A program made the position numbers and the translations under genes. Below, piece by piece: positions 26,826 to 36,241 of a DNA stretch of 64,000 nucleotides. Source of the stretch: CAVVSD01 sp963750895 (lineage in GTDB: Bacteria > Actinomycetota > Thermoleophilia > Solirubrobacterales > Solirubrobacteraceae); NCBI GenBank assembly GCA_963750895.1, contig CAVVSD010000008.1, forward strand, positions 124,001 to 188,000, read 5' to 3'. Each line of letters starts with the position of its first letter. Position 1 is the stretch's first letter. A model generated the notes under the pieces. That model saw only the letters and a list, made by a program, of their open reading frames with translations, was not told the origin of the DNA and ran no database searches.

Positions 26826-27544
26826 TAGCCCGGCTGCGGTCGGACGCCCTGCGCCAGCGCTGCGTCTCGCGCCTGCGCTACCGCATAGTCCAGATCGTCC
26901 GTGACGTCCACGAGGTCCAGGTCGCCGGGGCTGATCTTCCCGCCGGGGAGCATCCGCTCGCGGATCCAGTCGACCAGCCCGGTCCAGTAGTCCGTCCCGA
27001 TCAGGATGATCGGGAAGTGGCTGATCTTGCGGGTCTGGATCAGCGTCGCCGCCTCGAAGAGCTCGTCGAGCGTCCCGAACCCACCGGGGAGGACGAGGAA
27101 CGCGCTCGCGTAGCGGACGAACATGATCTTCCGCGTGAAGAAGTAGTGGAACTGCAGATCGACGTCGACGTACCGGTTCACCGACTGCTCGAACGGCAGG
27201 TCGATCCCCAGCCCGACGCTCGGCACGCCGGCCAGCTGCGCGCCGTGGTTCGCCGCCTCCATCGCGCCCGGCCCGCCGCCGGTGATGACCGCGAAGCCCG
27301 CCTCGCCCAGCTTGCGCCCCACCTCGACGGCGCGCTCGTACTCCGCCGAGCCGGGCGGCGTCCGCGCCGACCCGAAGACGGACACGGCCGGGCCCGCCGC
27401 CTGCATCTTCTCGAAGCCCATGGCGAGCTCGGCGGCCATGCGCTCGACGCGGTCGGCGTCGGTGACGAGGCTGCGGACCACGGGCTCATCGGCGGCGATG
27501 AGCTCCTCGTCGGGGGTGAGCGGGCGGCGCGGAAGTGCGGACAC
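26825..27544 (-). CDS. LOG-family (TIGR00730) nucleotide phosphoribohydrolase
   Basis: Member of the Rossmann-fold LOG family, which hydrolyses nucleoside 5'-monophosphates such as cytokinin ribotides to free base and ribose phosphate. The two diagnostic motifs are ITGGGPGAMEAANHGA and LVLPGGFGTLDELFEAATLIQT. About 240 residues, with a typical N-terminal helical extension. Start is GTG 27544; a TTG at 27553 in the same frame is possible. It ends at TAG 26825. Upstream lies the Ca-binding-repeat gene on the same strand, but with a 43-base gap. The substrate in bacteria of this group is not settled. Confidence 0.88.
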   Translation of the reverse strand: MSALPRRPLTPDEELIAADEPVVRSLVTDADRVERMAAELAMGFEKMQAAGPAVSVFGSARTPPGSAEYERAVEVGRKLGEAGFAVITGGGPGAMEAANHGAQLAGVPSVGLGIDLPFEQSVNRYVDVDLQFHYFFTRKIMFVRYASAFLVLPGGFGTLDELFEAATLIQTRKISHFPIILIGTDYWTGLVDWIRERMLPGGKISPGDLDLVDVTDDLDYAVAQARDAALAQGVRPQPG

Positions 27545-27587
27545 CCGTTCCAAGGTAGCCCGGGTGCCCCTCGGGGCGCCGGTCGCC

Positions 27588-28142
27588 CTAGCGGAGCGTC
27601 GCTTCGCAGTTCTTGAAGCGGTACTTGTTGCTGTAGCGCTTGCGGACCCTGTCGTAGCCGGGCCCGCAGTCCACGGTGCCCTTGCCGTAGAAGGACCAGA
27701 TGACGTCGTCGCCGCTGCCGCCGCGCACGATGTTGGTCCCGTGGCTCGTGTAGATCCAGTCGTCGCCGGACCCGCCGGAGAGCCGATCGCGCTGACCGGG
27801 CCCGTTGCCGACGGGATCCCAGTCGCCCCAGATCACGTCGGCGCCGGCCCCGCCGCGGATGACGTCGCTGCCGTGGTGCCCGAGCAGCTCGTCGCTGAGC
27901 GAGCCGCCCACGAACAGGTGCTCGCCGTCCAGGACCTTCCAGAAGACGCCGCTGATCGCGGGCCAGCCCTCGTGGCTCGCCTTGTCCCCGCCGCCCGGGG
28001 TCTGCCGGTTGTTGCCCGGCTGGCACTGCGTCCCCGGCTTGGCGGCCGAGCACAGCTCGGCGGGTGCCTGCGCGCCGGCGCCCGGTGCGACGGCGAGCAG
28101 TGCCAGCCCGAGCCCGGCGAGCGTCGCGACCAGGCGGCGCAT
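27588..28142 (-). CDS. Secreted protein with hemolysin-type Ca-binding repeats
   Basis: 184-residue exported protein. The signal peptide is ATLAGLGLALLAVAPGAGAQA. The mature part has four or five nonapeptide-like beta-roll turns of the RTX/hemolysin type: GSLSDELLGHHGSDVIRGG, GADVIWGDWD, LSGGSGDDWIY and VRGGSGDDVIWSF. These bind calcium between parallel beta strands. A C-terminal CGPGYDRV...NCEATLR motif with two cysteines follows, common in actinobacterial members. No enzymatic domain. ATG 28142 lies 4 bases after the stop of the cell-wall hydrolase, so both are in one transcript and both should respond to the c-di-AMP riboswitch. Role unknown; a wall- or surface-associated structural protein is likely. 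Confidence 0.8.
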   Translation of the reverse strand: MRRLVATLAGLGLALLAVAPGAGAQAPAELCSAAKPGTQCQPGNNRQTPGGGDKASHEGWPAISGVFWKVLDGEHLFVGGSLSDELLGHHGSDVIRGGAGADVIWGDWDPVGNGPGQRDRLSGGSGDDWIYTSHGTNIVRGGSGDDVIWSFYGKGTVDCGPGYDRVRKRYSNKYRFKNCEATLR

Positions 28143-28146
28143 CGGT

Positions 28147-28905
28147 CTACAGGCCTTCGGGGTGGCGGACGGTGTAGCCGCTCGCCGGCCGCGACTCCGT
28201 CGTCCAGCGCCCGCCGACCGAGCGCCGCGCGCTCGTGTCGAACCGCAGCCCCGCGACGGTCATGTACATGTGGCCGCCGTTCGCGTAGATCGTCACCCAG
28301 GTGCCCGGACCGGACTCGCCCCAGGTGGTGAACGCGCCGGACGGCAGCGCGTCGTCGAGCAGCCCCGCGCCGTGCAGCGCGTAGGACACGGAACCCGAGC
28401 AGTCGTAGCCCGTGTCGTCGAAGTCGCCGTGGCCGCCGCCGTACTTGTACGGCATGCCCTCGATCTCGTTCGCCGCCGCGATGATCTGCTGCACCTGGGG
28501 CGGAGCGTCGGCGGGCGCGATCGCCTTGCCGTCGGGCCCGATGGTGGCCTTGCCGGTCGGCGCCGTGACCGCTGCGCTGCGCAGACCCACGCCGCCGCCC
28601 TCGACCGACCGGCGCAGCGCGGCGATGTCGGCCGCGCTCATGACGCCGTTCGCCGGCAGCGACGCGGCCGCCTCGAATGCCTTGACCGACTTGCGCGTGC
28701 CCTTCCCGAACTGACCGTCGACGCCGGTGTCGTACCCGGCCTTCGAGAGGTAGTCCTGCAGGACGCGGACGTCCTGGCCGCGCATGCCGCTCTTCAGCGG
28801 CGCACGATCTCCGAGCTTGGCCTGGGCGGCGGTTGGGACGGCGGCGGATCCGAGCAGAGCCAGGAACAGGAGCACGGAGGCTCGGCGAGGCAGCGGCGTA
28901 GGCAC
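28147..28905 (-). CDS. Secreted peptidoglycan-binding NlpC/P60-type hydrolase
   Basis: 252-residue exported cell-wall hydrolase. Signal peptide to about residue 29 (VLLFLALLGSAAVPTAAQA). A peptidoglycan-binding domain 1 spans residues 35-100, with LKSGMRGQDVRVLQDYLSKAG and VDGQFGKGTRKSVKAFEA. A linker follows, then an NlpC/P60-like catalytic domain from about 135 with YKYGGG, the active Cys169 in DCSGSVSYALHGAGL and His212 in NGGHMYM. The enzyme would cut peptide stems of peptidoglycan. Start is GTG 28905 with AGGA 11 bases upstream (28916-28919). The leader contains a c-di-AMP riboswitch, as seen for resuscitation-type hydrolases in other actinobacteria. Confidence 0.87.
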   Translation of the reverse strand: MPTPLPRRASVLLFLALLGSAAVPTAAQAKLGDRAPLKSGMRGQDVRVLQDYLSKAGYDTGVDGQFGKGTRKSVKAFEAAASLPANGVMSAADIAALRRSVEGGGVGLRSAAVTAPTGKATIGPDGKAIAPADAPPQVQQIIAAANEIEGMPYKYGGGHGDFDDTGYDCSGSVSYALHGAGLLDDALPSGAFTTWGESGPGTWVTIYANGGHMYMTVAGLRFDTSARRSVGGRWTTESRPASGYTVRHPEGL

Positions 28906-28929
28906 GTCGGGCGGGTCCTTTTCTCATTC

Positions 28930-29088
28930 GTCGCCTACGGGGTTAGCTGACGGGCTCGCGCTGAGAGAGCAGCGCTACGCCGGAGATCACCGGCGATTCG
29001 CCCCCGGCCACCGTGGTGGCCAATGGGTCCCCCGTTCCCCTCCCGACGCGCGGGCGAGGACTCGGCTTGGTTCAACGTCGTCGGCGAC
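28930..29088 (-). promoter_or_regulatory. c-di-AMP (ydaO/yuaA) riboswitch
   Basis: Read on the minus strand, the leader of the NlpC/P60 gene carries the conserved ydaO-class elements in order: GTTGAACCAAGCCGAGTC, GGGGGACCCA, GGGGGCGAATCGCC and GAGCCCGTCAGCTAACC, then CCGTAGGCGAC. The outer P1 helix can form from GTCGCC (29083-29088) and GGCGAC (28930-28935). This class binds cyclic di-AMP, usually to turn genes off when it is high, and in actinobacteria it commonly precedes cell-wall hydrolase genes. It ends 25 bases before GTG 28905, so translation or termination just ahead of the start is the likely output. The match is by eye, not by covariance model. Confidence 0.88.
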
Positions 29089-29166
29089 AGTAGCGCGCCA
29101 GGACGACGATCGATGCGGTGTTACGGAACCCGCGCCGCGGGCCTGGCGCGTTGGCGCTAGTGGGCG

Positions 29167-30303
29167 CTAGTCCTGCAGCGCGGCGTCGGCGATCGCGAGC
29201 GCGACCTCGGCCCGCGACCGCAGCGACGACTCGAGCACGAACTCGTTCGGCGCGTGCGCGCCGCCGCCCCGCGGCCCGAGGCCGTCGACGGTCAGCGGGA
29301 TCGTGCTCGCGAAGTGGCTCGCGTCGCTCGCGCCGCCGCGATCCATCCCGGTGATGCTCCGGCCCAGCCGCTCGCCCGCGGCGGCCAGCAGCCCGGCCGC
29401 GGGCCCGCGCGCGTCCATCCCCGGCCACAGCCGCAGCAGCGACGGCTCGAGCGTCACCCCGCCGACCTCGTCCGGCACCGCGGCGAGCACCGCGTCGAAG
29501 GCGACGGCGTCGTCGGCGCGCATGTCGCAGAACAGCTCGCCGCCGGCCGGGACGACGTTGAACGCGTCGCCCGAGCGCAGGATCGTCGGCACCGCGGTCA
29601 GCCGCAGGTCGCCGTGCGGGTCGTGCATCGCCGACACGGCCTGCGCGGCGGCGGCGAGCCCGAGCAGCGCGTTGCGGCCCTGGTCGGGCGCCGAGCCGGA
29701 GTGCGACGAGCGCCCGTGCGCGAGGACCCGCAGCGTGCCCGCGGCCTTGCGCTTGACGATCACGGCGTCGCCGCCGTCGGAGGTGAGCTGCCCGGCCTCG
29801 AAGCACAGGCAGACGTCGAAGCCGGCGAAGCGCTCGACGTGGCCGAAGGTCCCGACCCGCCACTCCTCGTCCTGCACGAGCAGGAGCGCGGCCTCGGCGA
29901 AGCTCGCGCGCCGCTCCGGCGCCGCCAGCGCGCGCAGCAGACCGAGCGCCAGCACGACGCCGCCCTTCATGTCGACCGTGCCGGAGCCGAGCAGCTTGTC
30001 GCCGTCGCGCGAGAGCGGCCGATGCCGGTCGTGGGCGATGACGGTGTCGAGGTGACCCACGAGCACGAGCCGCCGTGAGCCGGTCCCCTGGAGGCGGAGC
30101 ACGAGGTCGTCGGCGTGGCCGGGGGACGAGCACGGGACGCGCTCGACCGTCGTGTCGTCGGGCGCGAGCGCCGCGGCGATCGACGCAGCCTCCTCGGCGC
30201 CCGCGAGGTCGCCCGACGGCGAGGACACCGCCACGAGCGCCTCCAACTCGCGCGTCGCACGCGCCGCCATCCGGGCTGCCGTCGCTTCGATCAGGTCGTC
30301 CAC
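29167..30303 (-). CDS. M20-family zinc metallopeptidase
   Basis: 378-residue dinuclear-zinc amidohydrolase/peptidase of the ArgE/DapE/CPG2 family. The metal sites are visible: LVLVGHLDTVIAHDRH with the first His and Asp, GTVDMKGG with the bridging Asp, and LLVQDEEWRV with the catalytic Glu. The dimerisation lid begins near GTLRVLAHGRSSHSGSAPDQGRNALL, and the final metal His is in the GGASDASHF region or near GGGAHAPNEF. Start is GTG 30303 (DDLIEATAARM), which gives the normal length; longer frames upstream would overlap the divergent transporter's leader. Substrate is probably an N-acyl or amino-acyl peptide; not determinable. Confidence 0.87.
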   Translation of the reverse strand: MDDLIEATAARMAARATRELEALVAVSSPSGDLAGAEEAASIAAALAPDDTTVERVPCSSPGHADDLVLRLQGTGSRRLVLVGHLDTVIAHDRHRPLSRDGDKLLGSGTVDMKGGVVLALGLLRALAAPERRASFAEAALLLVQDEEWRVGTFGHVERFAGFDVCLCFEAGQLTSDGGDAVIVKRKAAGTLRVLAHGRSSHSGSAPDQGRNALLGLAAAAQAVSAMHDPHGDLRLTAVPTILRSGDAFNVVPAGGELFCDMRADDAVAFDAVLAAVPDEVGGVTLEPSLLRLWPGMDARGPAAGLLAAAGERLGRSITGMDRGGASDASHFASTIPLTVDGLGPRGGGAHAPNEFVLESSLRSRAEVALAIADAALQD

Positions 30304-30388
30304 GGGCGACCAGACTAGAGCCGTTAGCCACCGCACGAACCCGGGTAGCGCCTCGGGGCAGGGGTCTTCCTTCGGGAGAGGAGAGACG

Positions 30389-31849
30389 ATGGCGACGCGT
30401 GACCGCACGGCGGCGCGGCAGAAGGTTGCTGCGCCGGCGCGAACGACGGATCCTGCCTACGCACCGGAGGGGCGCAGCGACCATCTGCCCCCACTGGAGT
30501 ACCGGGACATCCCCAAGGCGCCGAAGCTGCGCAAGGTGATCGGCCCGAGCGTCGTCCTCGTCGGGGTCGGCATCTCCTCGGGCGAGTTCATCATCTGGCC
30601 GTACATCACCTCGCAGGTCGGGCTCATCTTCCTGTGGGCTGCCGCGATCGGCATCTTCATGCAGCTCATCCTCAACATGGAGATCGAGCGCTACACGCTG
30701 GCCACCGGCGAGACCGCGATCGTCGGCTTCGCACGGTCGTGGAAGCCGTGGGGCCTGGTGTTCATCGCGTGCGCGGTGATCCCGAACTTCTGGCCCGGCT
30801 GGGCGGCGAGCTCGGCGACGCTGACGACGTTCCTCATCGGCGGCGGCAACGTCACGCTCATCGCCATCGCGATGCTCGTCGTCATGGGCGTCGCGCTCAC
30901 CGCGTCGCCCGTCGTCTACCGGACGATGGAGAAGATCGAGTTCGCGAAGGTCGCGATCGTCCTCATCTTCCTCGTCGTCGCGCTCGTCGCCGGCATCAGC
31001 GGCTCGGCGTACGAGGACGTGCCGAAGGCCGCCACCGACGCCGGCTGGCCGTCGGGCATCGACGTCGCGGTCATCCTGGGCGCGCTGGCGTTCGCCGGCG
31101 TCGGCGGGGTCAACAACCTCTGCCAGTCCAACTGGATCCGCGACAAGGGCTTCGGCATGGGCTCGCACATCCCGCACGTCGTGTCGCCGCTGACCGGCGA
31201 GGACCAGGCGAAGCCGTCGACCGGCTACATGGTCAGGCAGGACGACGAGAACCTCGAGCGCTTCTGGGGTTGGTGGAAGGTCGCCAAGAAGGAGCAGTTC
31301 TACTTCTTCTTCGTCACGGGTCTGATCACGATCATGGTCTTCTCGCTGCTGGCGTACTCGACCGTGTTCGGCCAGGACCTCGGCGAGCAGCTCGACTTCG
31401 TCGAGGGTGAGGGCAACGCGCTCAAGGAGGGCGTCGCGCCGTGGTTCGGCACGGTGTTCTGGGGCATCGGCGCGGTGTCGCTGTTCGCCGGCTCGCTCGG
31501 GATCCTCGACTACGTCGCCCGCGTGAGCGCCGACGTCATCAAGACGCTCTACGCCCGCGAGAGCCGGCGCATCACCGAGAGCTGGGTCTACTTCGGGTTC
31601 GTCTGGGGCGAGATCGCGCTCGGCACGATCGTGCTGCTCAGCGGGTTCGACCAGCCGCTGGCGCTGCTCATCGTCGCGTCGTCGCTCAACGGCGTCGTGA
31701 TGTTCATCTACTCGCTGCTGCTCATCAAGCTCAACCGCCAGGGCCTGCCGGTGCCTATCCGCGTGCGCGGGCTGCGGCTCTACCTGCTGTGGGCCATCGC
31801 AGCCGTGTTCGGCGGGCTGTCGGTGGCGCTCCTCCTGGCGCAGATCTGA
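30389..31849 (+). CDS. Nramp-like transporter lacking the DPGN motif
   Basis: 486-residue polytopic protein with about eleven membrane segments in the Nramp/APC fold arrangement. Where manganese-transporting Nramp proteins have DPGN in helix 1, this one has GPSVVLVGVGISSGEFIIWPY, and helix 6 reads CQSNWIRDKGFGMGSHIPHV in place of the usual MPH-type motif. The N-terminus has a 50-residue cytosolic tail. Intact, ATG 30389 preceded by GGGAGAGGAGAGACG. The divalent-metal ligands of canonical Nramps are therefore missing, so the cargo may not be Mn or Fe. This is a recognised divergent Nramp subgroup in actinobacteria with uncertain substrate. It is divergent from the M20 peptidase. Confidence 0.8.
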   Translation: MATRDRTAARQKVAAPARTTDPAYAPEGRSDHLPPLEYRDIPKAPKLRKVIGPSVVLVGVGISSGEFIIWPYITSQVGLIFLWAAAIGIFMQLILNMEIERYTLATGETAIVGFARSWKPWGLVFIACAVIPNFWPGWAASSATLTTFLIGGGNVTLIAIAMLVVMGVALTASPVVYRTMEKIEFAKVAIVLIFLVVALVAGISGSAYEDVPKAATDAGWPSGIDVAVILGALAFAGVGGVNNLCQSNWIRDKGFGMGSHIPHVVSPLTGEDQAKPSTGYMVRQDDENLERFWGWWKVAKKEQFYFFFVTGLITIMVFSLLAYSTVFGQDLGEQLDFVEGEGNALKEGVAPWFGTVFWGIGAVSLFAGSLGILDYVARVSADVIKTLYARESRRITESWVYFGFVWGEIALGTIVLLSGFDQPLALLIVASSLNGVVMFIYSLLLIKLNRQGLPVPIRVRGLRLYLLWAIAAVFGGLSVALLLAQI

Positions 31850-32313
31850 GCGCCGCGACGGCCGCCAGGCCGGTCAGCACCCCGATGTAGAGCGCGAAGG
31901 GCACGGATGCCCCCGCGTCGCTCAGCGGCCAGAGCAGCGGGACGCCGTCGCCGGTGCCGAGGTCACGGAAGAGGTGCCCGGCGAGGCCGATGGCGGCGCC
32001 GAGCAGGACCTGCGAGCGCAGCAGTCCGGCCGCCACGAGCACGACGAGGATCGTCAGCAGGCTGTGCGTGTAGGGCCGCGGCGTGCCGGCGGTCAGCACG
32101 TCGGTGCCGAGCTCGAGCGGCAGGTGGTCGATGTCGAGGACCACCGAGAACACGAGGATCGCCGCGGCCATCCGCCGCGGCGGCCACAGCAGCGCGATCG
32201 AGCACCACGCCGGTCGCGAGGTGCCCGATCCAGTCGACGATGCCGACGAGCGCGAACTGCGTGTCGATGTCCAGGCGGCCCAGCACGGGCTGGACCGCCA
32301 GGACGACGACCAC
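31755..32313 (-). CDS. DUF457/YdjM-type membrane-bound metal-dependent hydrolase, frame-disrupted
   Basis: Small polytopic membrane protein of about 185 residues with the DUF457 pattern: VDWIGHLATGVVL, VVLDIDHLPLELG (the metal-binding D-x-DH), PYTHSLLTILVVLVAAG (the TH motif) and GLAGHLFRDLGTGDG-VPLLWPL. These His/Asp clusters at membrane edges are thought to bind metal; the biochemical role is unclear. One indel near 32200 breaks the frame. Start is probably GTG 32313, 37 bases after the sufD stop. The frame stays open into the end of the converging transporter gene, to 31755, so the true stop may be nearer 31850. It is the last gene after sufB-sufD. Confidence 0.7.
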
Positions 32314-32350
32314 CGCGGCGAGCGGAACCCACCACGGAGGCCGGACTGTC

Positions 32351-33539
32351 CTATCCCAAGACAGCTTCCAGCCGGCGGTCGATCGCGGCCGCGAGGGCGT
32401 CGCGGACGTCGCCCTCCTCGAAGCGCTCGATGAGCTCGGACATGAACCCCTCGATCACGAGCCGCTGGGCGGCCTCCTCGCGCAGACCGCGGGAGCGCAG
32501 GTAGTAGACCTGCTCGGGATCGACCTGGGCGATGGCCGCGGCGTGCGTGCAGCGCACGTCGTTGGCCAGGATCTCGAGGCCGGGGATCGCGTCCGCGTGG
32601 GCCTTCTTGGAGACGAGCAGGTTGCGCGACTCCTGGAACGCGTCGGTCTGCTGCGCGCCCGGGTCGACCTTGATCATCCCGCGCCACACCGCTGAGGAGC
32701 GGTCGGCGAGGATGCCGCGGAACGCGAGGTCGGACGTGGTGTTCGCCGCCGCGTGCTCCTGCGTCGTGTCGAAGTCCAGGTGCTGGCGGTTGCGGACCGC
32801 GTACGCGCCGGTGACCTTGCCGCTCGCGCCCTCGCCGTCGAGGATCGTGTTCTGGAAGACCTTGCCGTTGGCGGCGCCGAAGCCCAGCGTCACCCAGTCG
32901 AGCTGCGCGTCGCGGGCCACCCGGGCGCGCTGCGCCCCGAACACCCACGACTTCTCGTCGAGGCCCTGGGCCGAGACGAAGCGCAGGTTGGCGTTCTGCC
33001 CGACGACGAGCTCGACGACGGTGTTGAACAGGCCGTCGGCCGCCGAGAGCTCCTGCTCCCACACCTCGGCCTCCGCGCCCTCCTCGAGGACGATGAGCAC
33101 GCGCCAGCTCATGGCGGTGCCCTGCTGGGCCTGGATCGCGGTGAGCAGGACGGGGGCGTCCAGCCGCGTGTTGCGCGGGACGTAGACGAACGCGCCGCCC
33201 TCCCACTCCGCCGCGTTGCGGGCGACGAAGGGGTCGTCGGTCGCGGTCACGACCGAGCCGAGGTGCGCCTCGACGAGGTCGCCGTGCGTCTCGACCGCCT
33301 GCGACAGCGGCATGACGAGCGGACCGTCGGGCGGGACGTTCACCGTGCTCCAGGCATCGTCGACCTGGCGCAGCTCGAGCCCGGGCGGCGAGAACACCGG
33401 CTCGGCCTCGGTGGCGAGGTCGCCGCCGGACGGCGCAGGGAACGACGCGAGGTCGAACTTGCGCAGCTCGGTGAACTCCCACCCCGGCTGCCCCTTGAAG
33501 TCGGGCAGCGGGAGGTCCCGCCAGGTGGTCGCTGCGGTA

Positions 33540-33547
<8 letters not shown>
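32351..33547 (-). CDS. sufD: SUF Fe-S cluster assembly protein SufD
   Basis: 398-residue partner of SufB and SufC in the SufBC2D scaffold that builds Fe-S clusters. It shows the SufBD beta-helix core: GGAFVYVPRNTRLDAPVLL, VIVLEEGAEAEVWEQ, then TTSDLAFRGILADRSSAVWRGMIKVDPGAQQTDAFQESRNLLV and the C-terminal HAAAIAQVDPEQVYYLRSRGL helix motif shared with SufB. Start is TTG 33547, overlapping the sufB stop by 8 bases; no ATG or GTG fits. It follows sufB directly, the usual order. SufC is encoded 11 kb away in the second suf cluster. Confidence 0.93.
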
Positions 33548-34973
<1,426 letters not shown>

Positions 34974-34977
34974 GGTG

Positions 34978-35310
34978 CTACTCCACCTCCAGCTTGATGA
35001 GACCGCCCTCGACGCGGACGGGAAAAGTGTCGATTGCAACGTACGCGGGGAGGTTCAGCGGCTCCCCGGAGTTCAGGTCGAACCAGGACCCGTGCCGCGG
35101 GCACTCGACCCGGCAGCGCTCCTGATCCAGCTCGCCGTCCGCCAAGGACCCGTTGTCGTGCGAGCAGCGGTCCTCGATGGCGAGGATCTCGCCACCGCAG
35201 TTGAAGACCCCGATCTCGAGGTCCTCCCACTCCACCAGGCGTCGTGCGCCGGGCGGGAGCTCGTCGAGCGGGCAGATGTCGATGACGTCAGGCAAATCCG
35301 ATCCTTGCAC
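34978..35310 (-). CDS. Rieske [2Fe-2S] ferredoxin of the suf operon
   Basis: A 105-110 residue soluble Rieske protein. Both halves of the cluster site are present: CSHDNG (C-x-H) and CPRHGSWF (C-x2-H), 18 residues apart, with a typical beta-sandwich opening DICPLDELPPGARRLVEWEDLEIGVFNC. It resembles ferredoxin subunits of non-haem dioxygenases, but the sufB-sufD context suggests it supplies electrons to, or is matured by, the SUF machine. GTG 35310 is the longest start; TTG 35295 has AAGGA six bases ahead and may be the true one, giving LPDVIDIC. First gene of the operon, just downstream of a good -10 element. Confidence 0.88.
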   Translation of the reverse strand: MQGSDLPDVIDICPLDELPPGARRLVEWEDLEIGVFNCGGEILAIEDRCSHDNGSLADGELDQERCRVECPRHGSWFDLNSGEPLNLPAYVAIDTFPVRVEGGLIKLEVE

Positions 35311-35315
35311 TCGGC

Positions 35316-35345
35316 ATTGTATCCGTCCCCAGGGGACGGTCTCAG
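35316..35345 (-). promoter_or_regulatory. Promoter and 17-bp palindrome of the Rieske-sufBD operon
   Basis: On the minus strand TACAAT (35316-35321) is a near-perfect -10 box, about 20 bases ahead of the first suf codon. CTGAGA, 18 bases further upstream, is a fair -35. The spacer between them is filled by a perfect palindrome CCGTCCCC-A/T-GGGGACGG (35323-35339). A regulator bound there would block polymerase. The same hairpin lies directly after the SDR stop, so it could instead end that transcript. Confidence 0.5.
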
Positions 35346-36229
35346 CGCGTGCGGCCGAGCAGGTCGCGATACATGGGGTTCGACGTCAGGAACCCGATTC
35401 GCTCGGCGCGTTCGGAGTCGATCGCCTCGTCCGGGAACGACGCCACGATGGCGTCGCAGCGCTCCTGCGCGCCCTCGCGGAACTCGCGGTGGGTGAGGAT
35501 GTAGAGGTCGTCGCGGCGCACGCCGTCGAGCACGCGGTGGCCGCACTCCAGCGGGTCCATCCACACGTCGTCGTCCGGCCGCTCGGCCATCTCGCGCTCG
35601 AACTCGGCGTAGCCCGTGTCGCGCCGGAAGCGCTCGGGGCGCAGCCGCCCGCTCTCGCGGATGTTCGTCTTCACCGGGCCCGGGAACAGGATCGAGGCGC
35701 CGATGCCGGCCTTCGCCAGCTCCGGGCGGACGGACTCCATGAGCCCCATGACGGCGGCCTTGGCGGTGATGTAGATCGCGGCGCCCGGGATCGGGACGAC
35801 CGCCGCCATCGAGGAGGTCGTCACGACGTGGCCCTCCTCGCGCCCGCGCATCCGCGGCACCACCGTCTGCAGGCCGTTGACGACCCCGCCGAGGTTGACG
35901 CCGAGACCCCAGTCCCAGTCGTCGTAGCCGGCGTCCTCGAGGCTGCCGAGGATCCCGACGCCCGCGTTGTTCACCAGCAGGGCGATCGGGCCGAGGACGC
36001 GCTCGGCCTCGTCCGCGGCCGCCGCGTAGGCGGCGCGGTCGGTGACGTCGAGCTCGATCGGATGCGCGACGCCGTCGGCGAAGAGCGCGCCCGCCTCGTC
36101 GAGGTGGTCGCGGCGGACGTCCGCCAGCGCGACCCGCATCCCCGCCTCGGCGCACGCACGCGCGATGCCGAGGCCGATGCCGCTCGCGCCGCCCGTGATG
36201 AACGCGACCCTGCCGGTGAGCTCCTCCAC
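35342..36229 (-). CDS. Short-chain dehydrogenase/reductase
   Basis: 295-residue classical SDR. NAD(P)-binding TGGASGIGLGIARA is at the N-terminus, with ALADVRRDHLDE at the end of the second strand (Asp then Arg, compatible with either cofactor). NNAGVGILG and the catalytic TSSMAAVVPIPGAAIYITAKAAV region with Ser, Tyr and Lys (YxxxK) follow. Substrate loop GPVKTNIRES. The C-terminal 100 residues are longer than usual for the family. Start is GTG 36229. It is read in the same direction as the suf genes but separated from them by the promoter and hairpin at 35316-35345. Substrate unknown. Confidence 0.85.
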   Translation of the reverse strand: MEELTGRVAFITGGASGIGLGIARACAEAGMRVALADVRRDHLDEAGALFADGVAHPIELDVTDRAAYAAAADEAERVLGPIALLVNNAGVGILGSLEDAGYDDWDWGLGVNLGGVVNGLQTVVPRMRGREEGHVVTTSSMAAVVPIPGAAIYITAKAAVMGLMESVRPELAKAGIGASILFPGPVKTNIRESGRLRPERFRRDTGYAEFEREMAERPDDDVWMDPLECGHRVLDGVRRDDLYILTHREFREGAQERCDAIVASFPDEAIDSERAERIGFLTSNPMYRDLLGRTR

Positions 36230-36241
36230 GCCTCCCGGACG

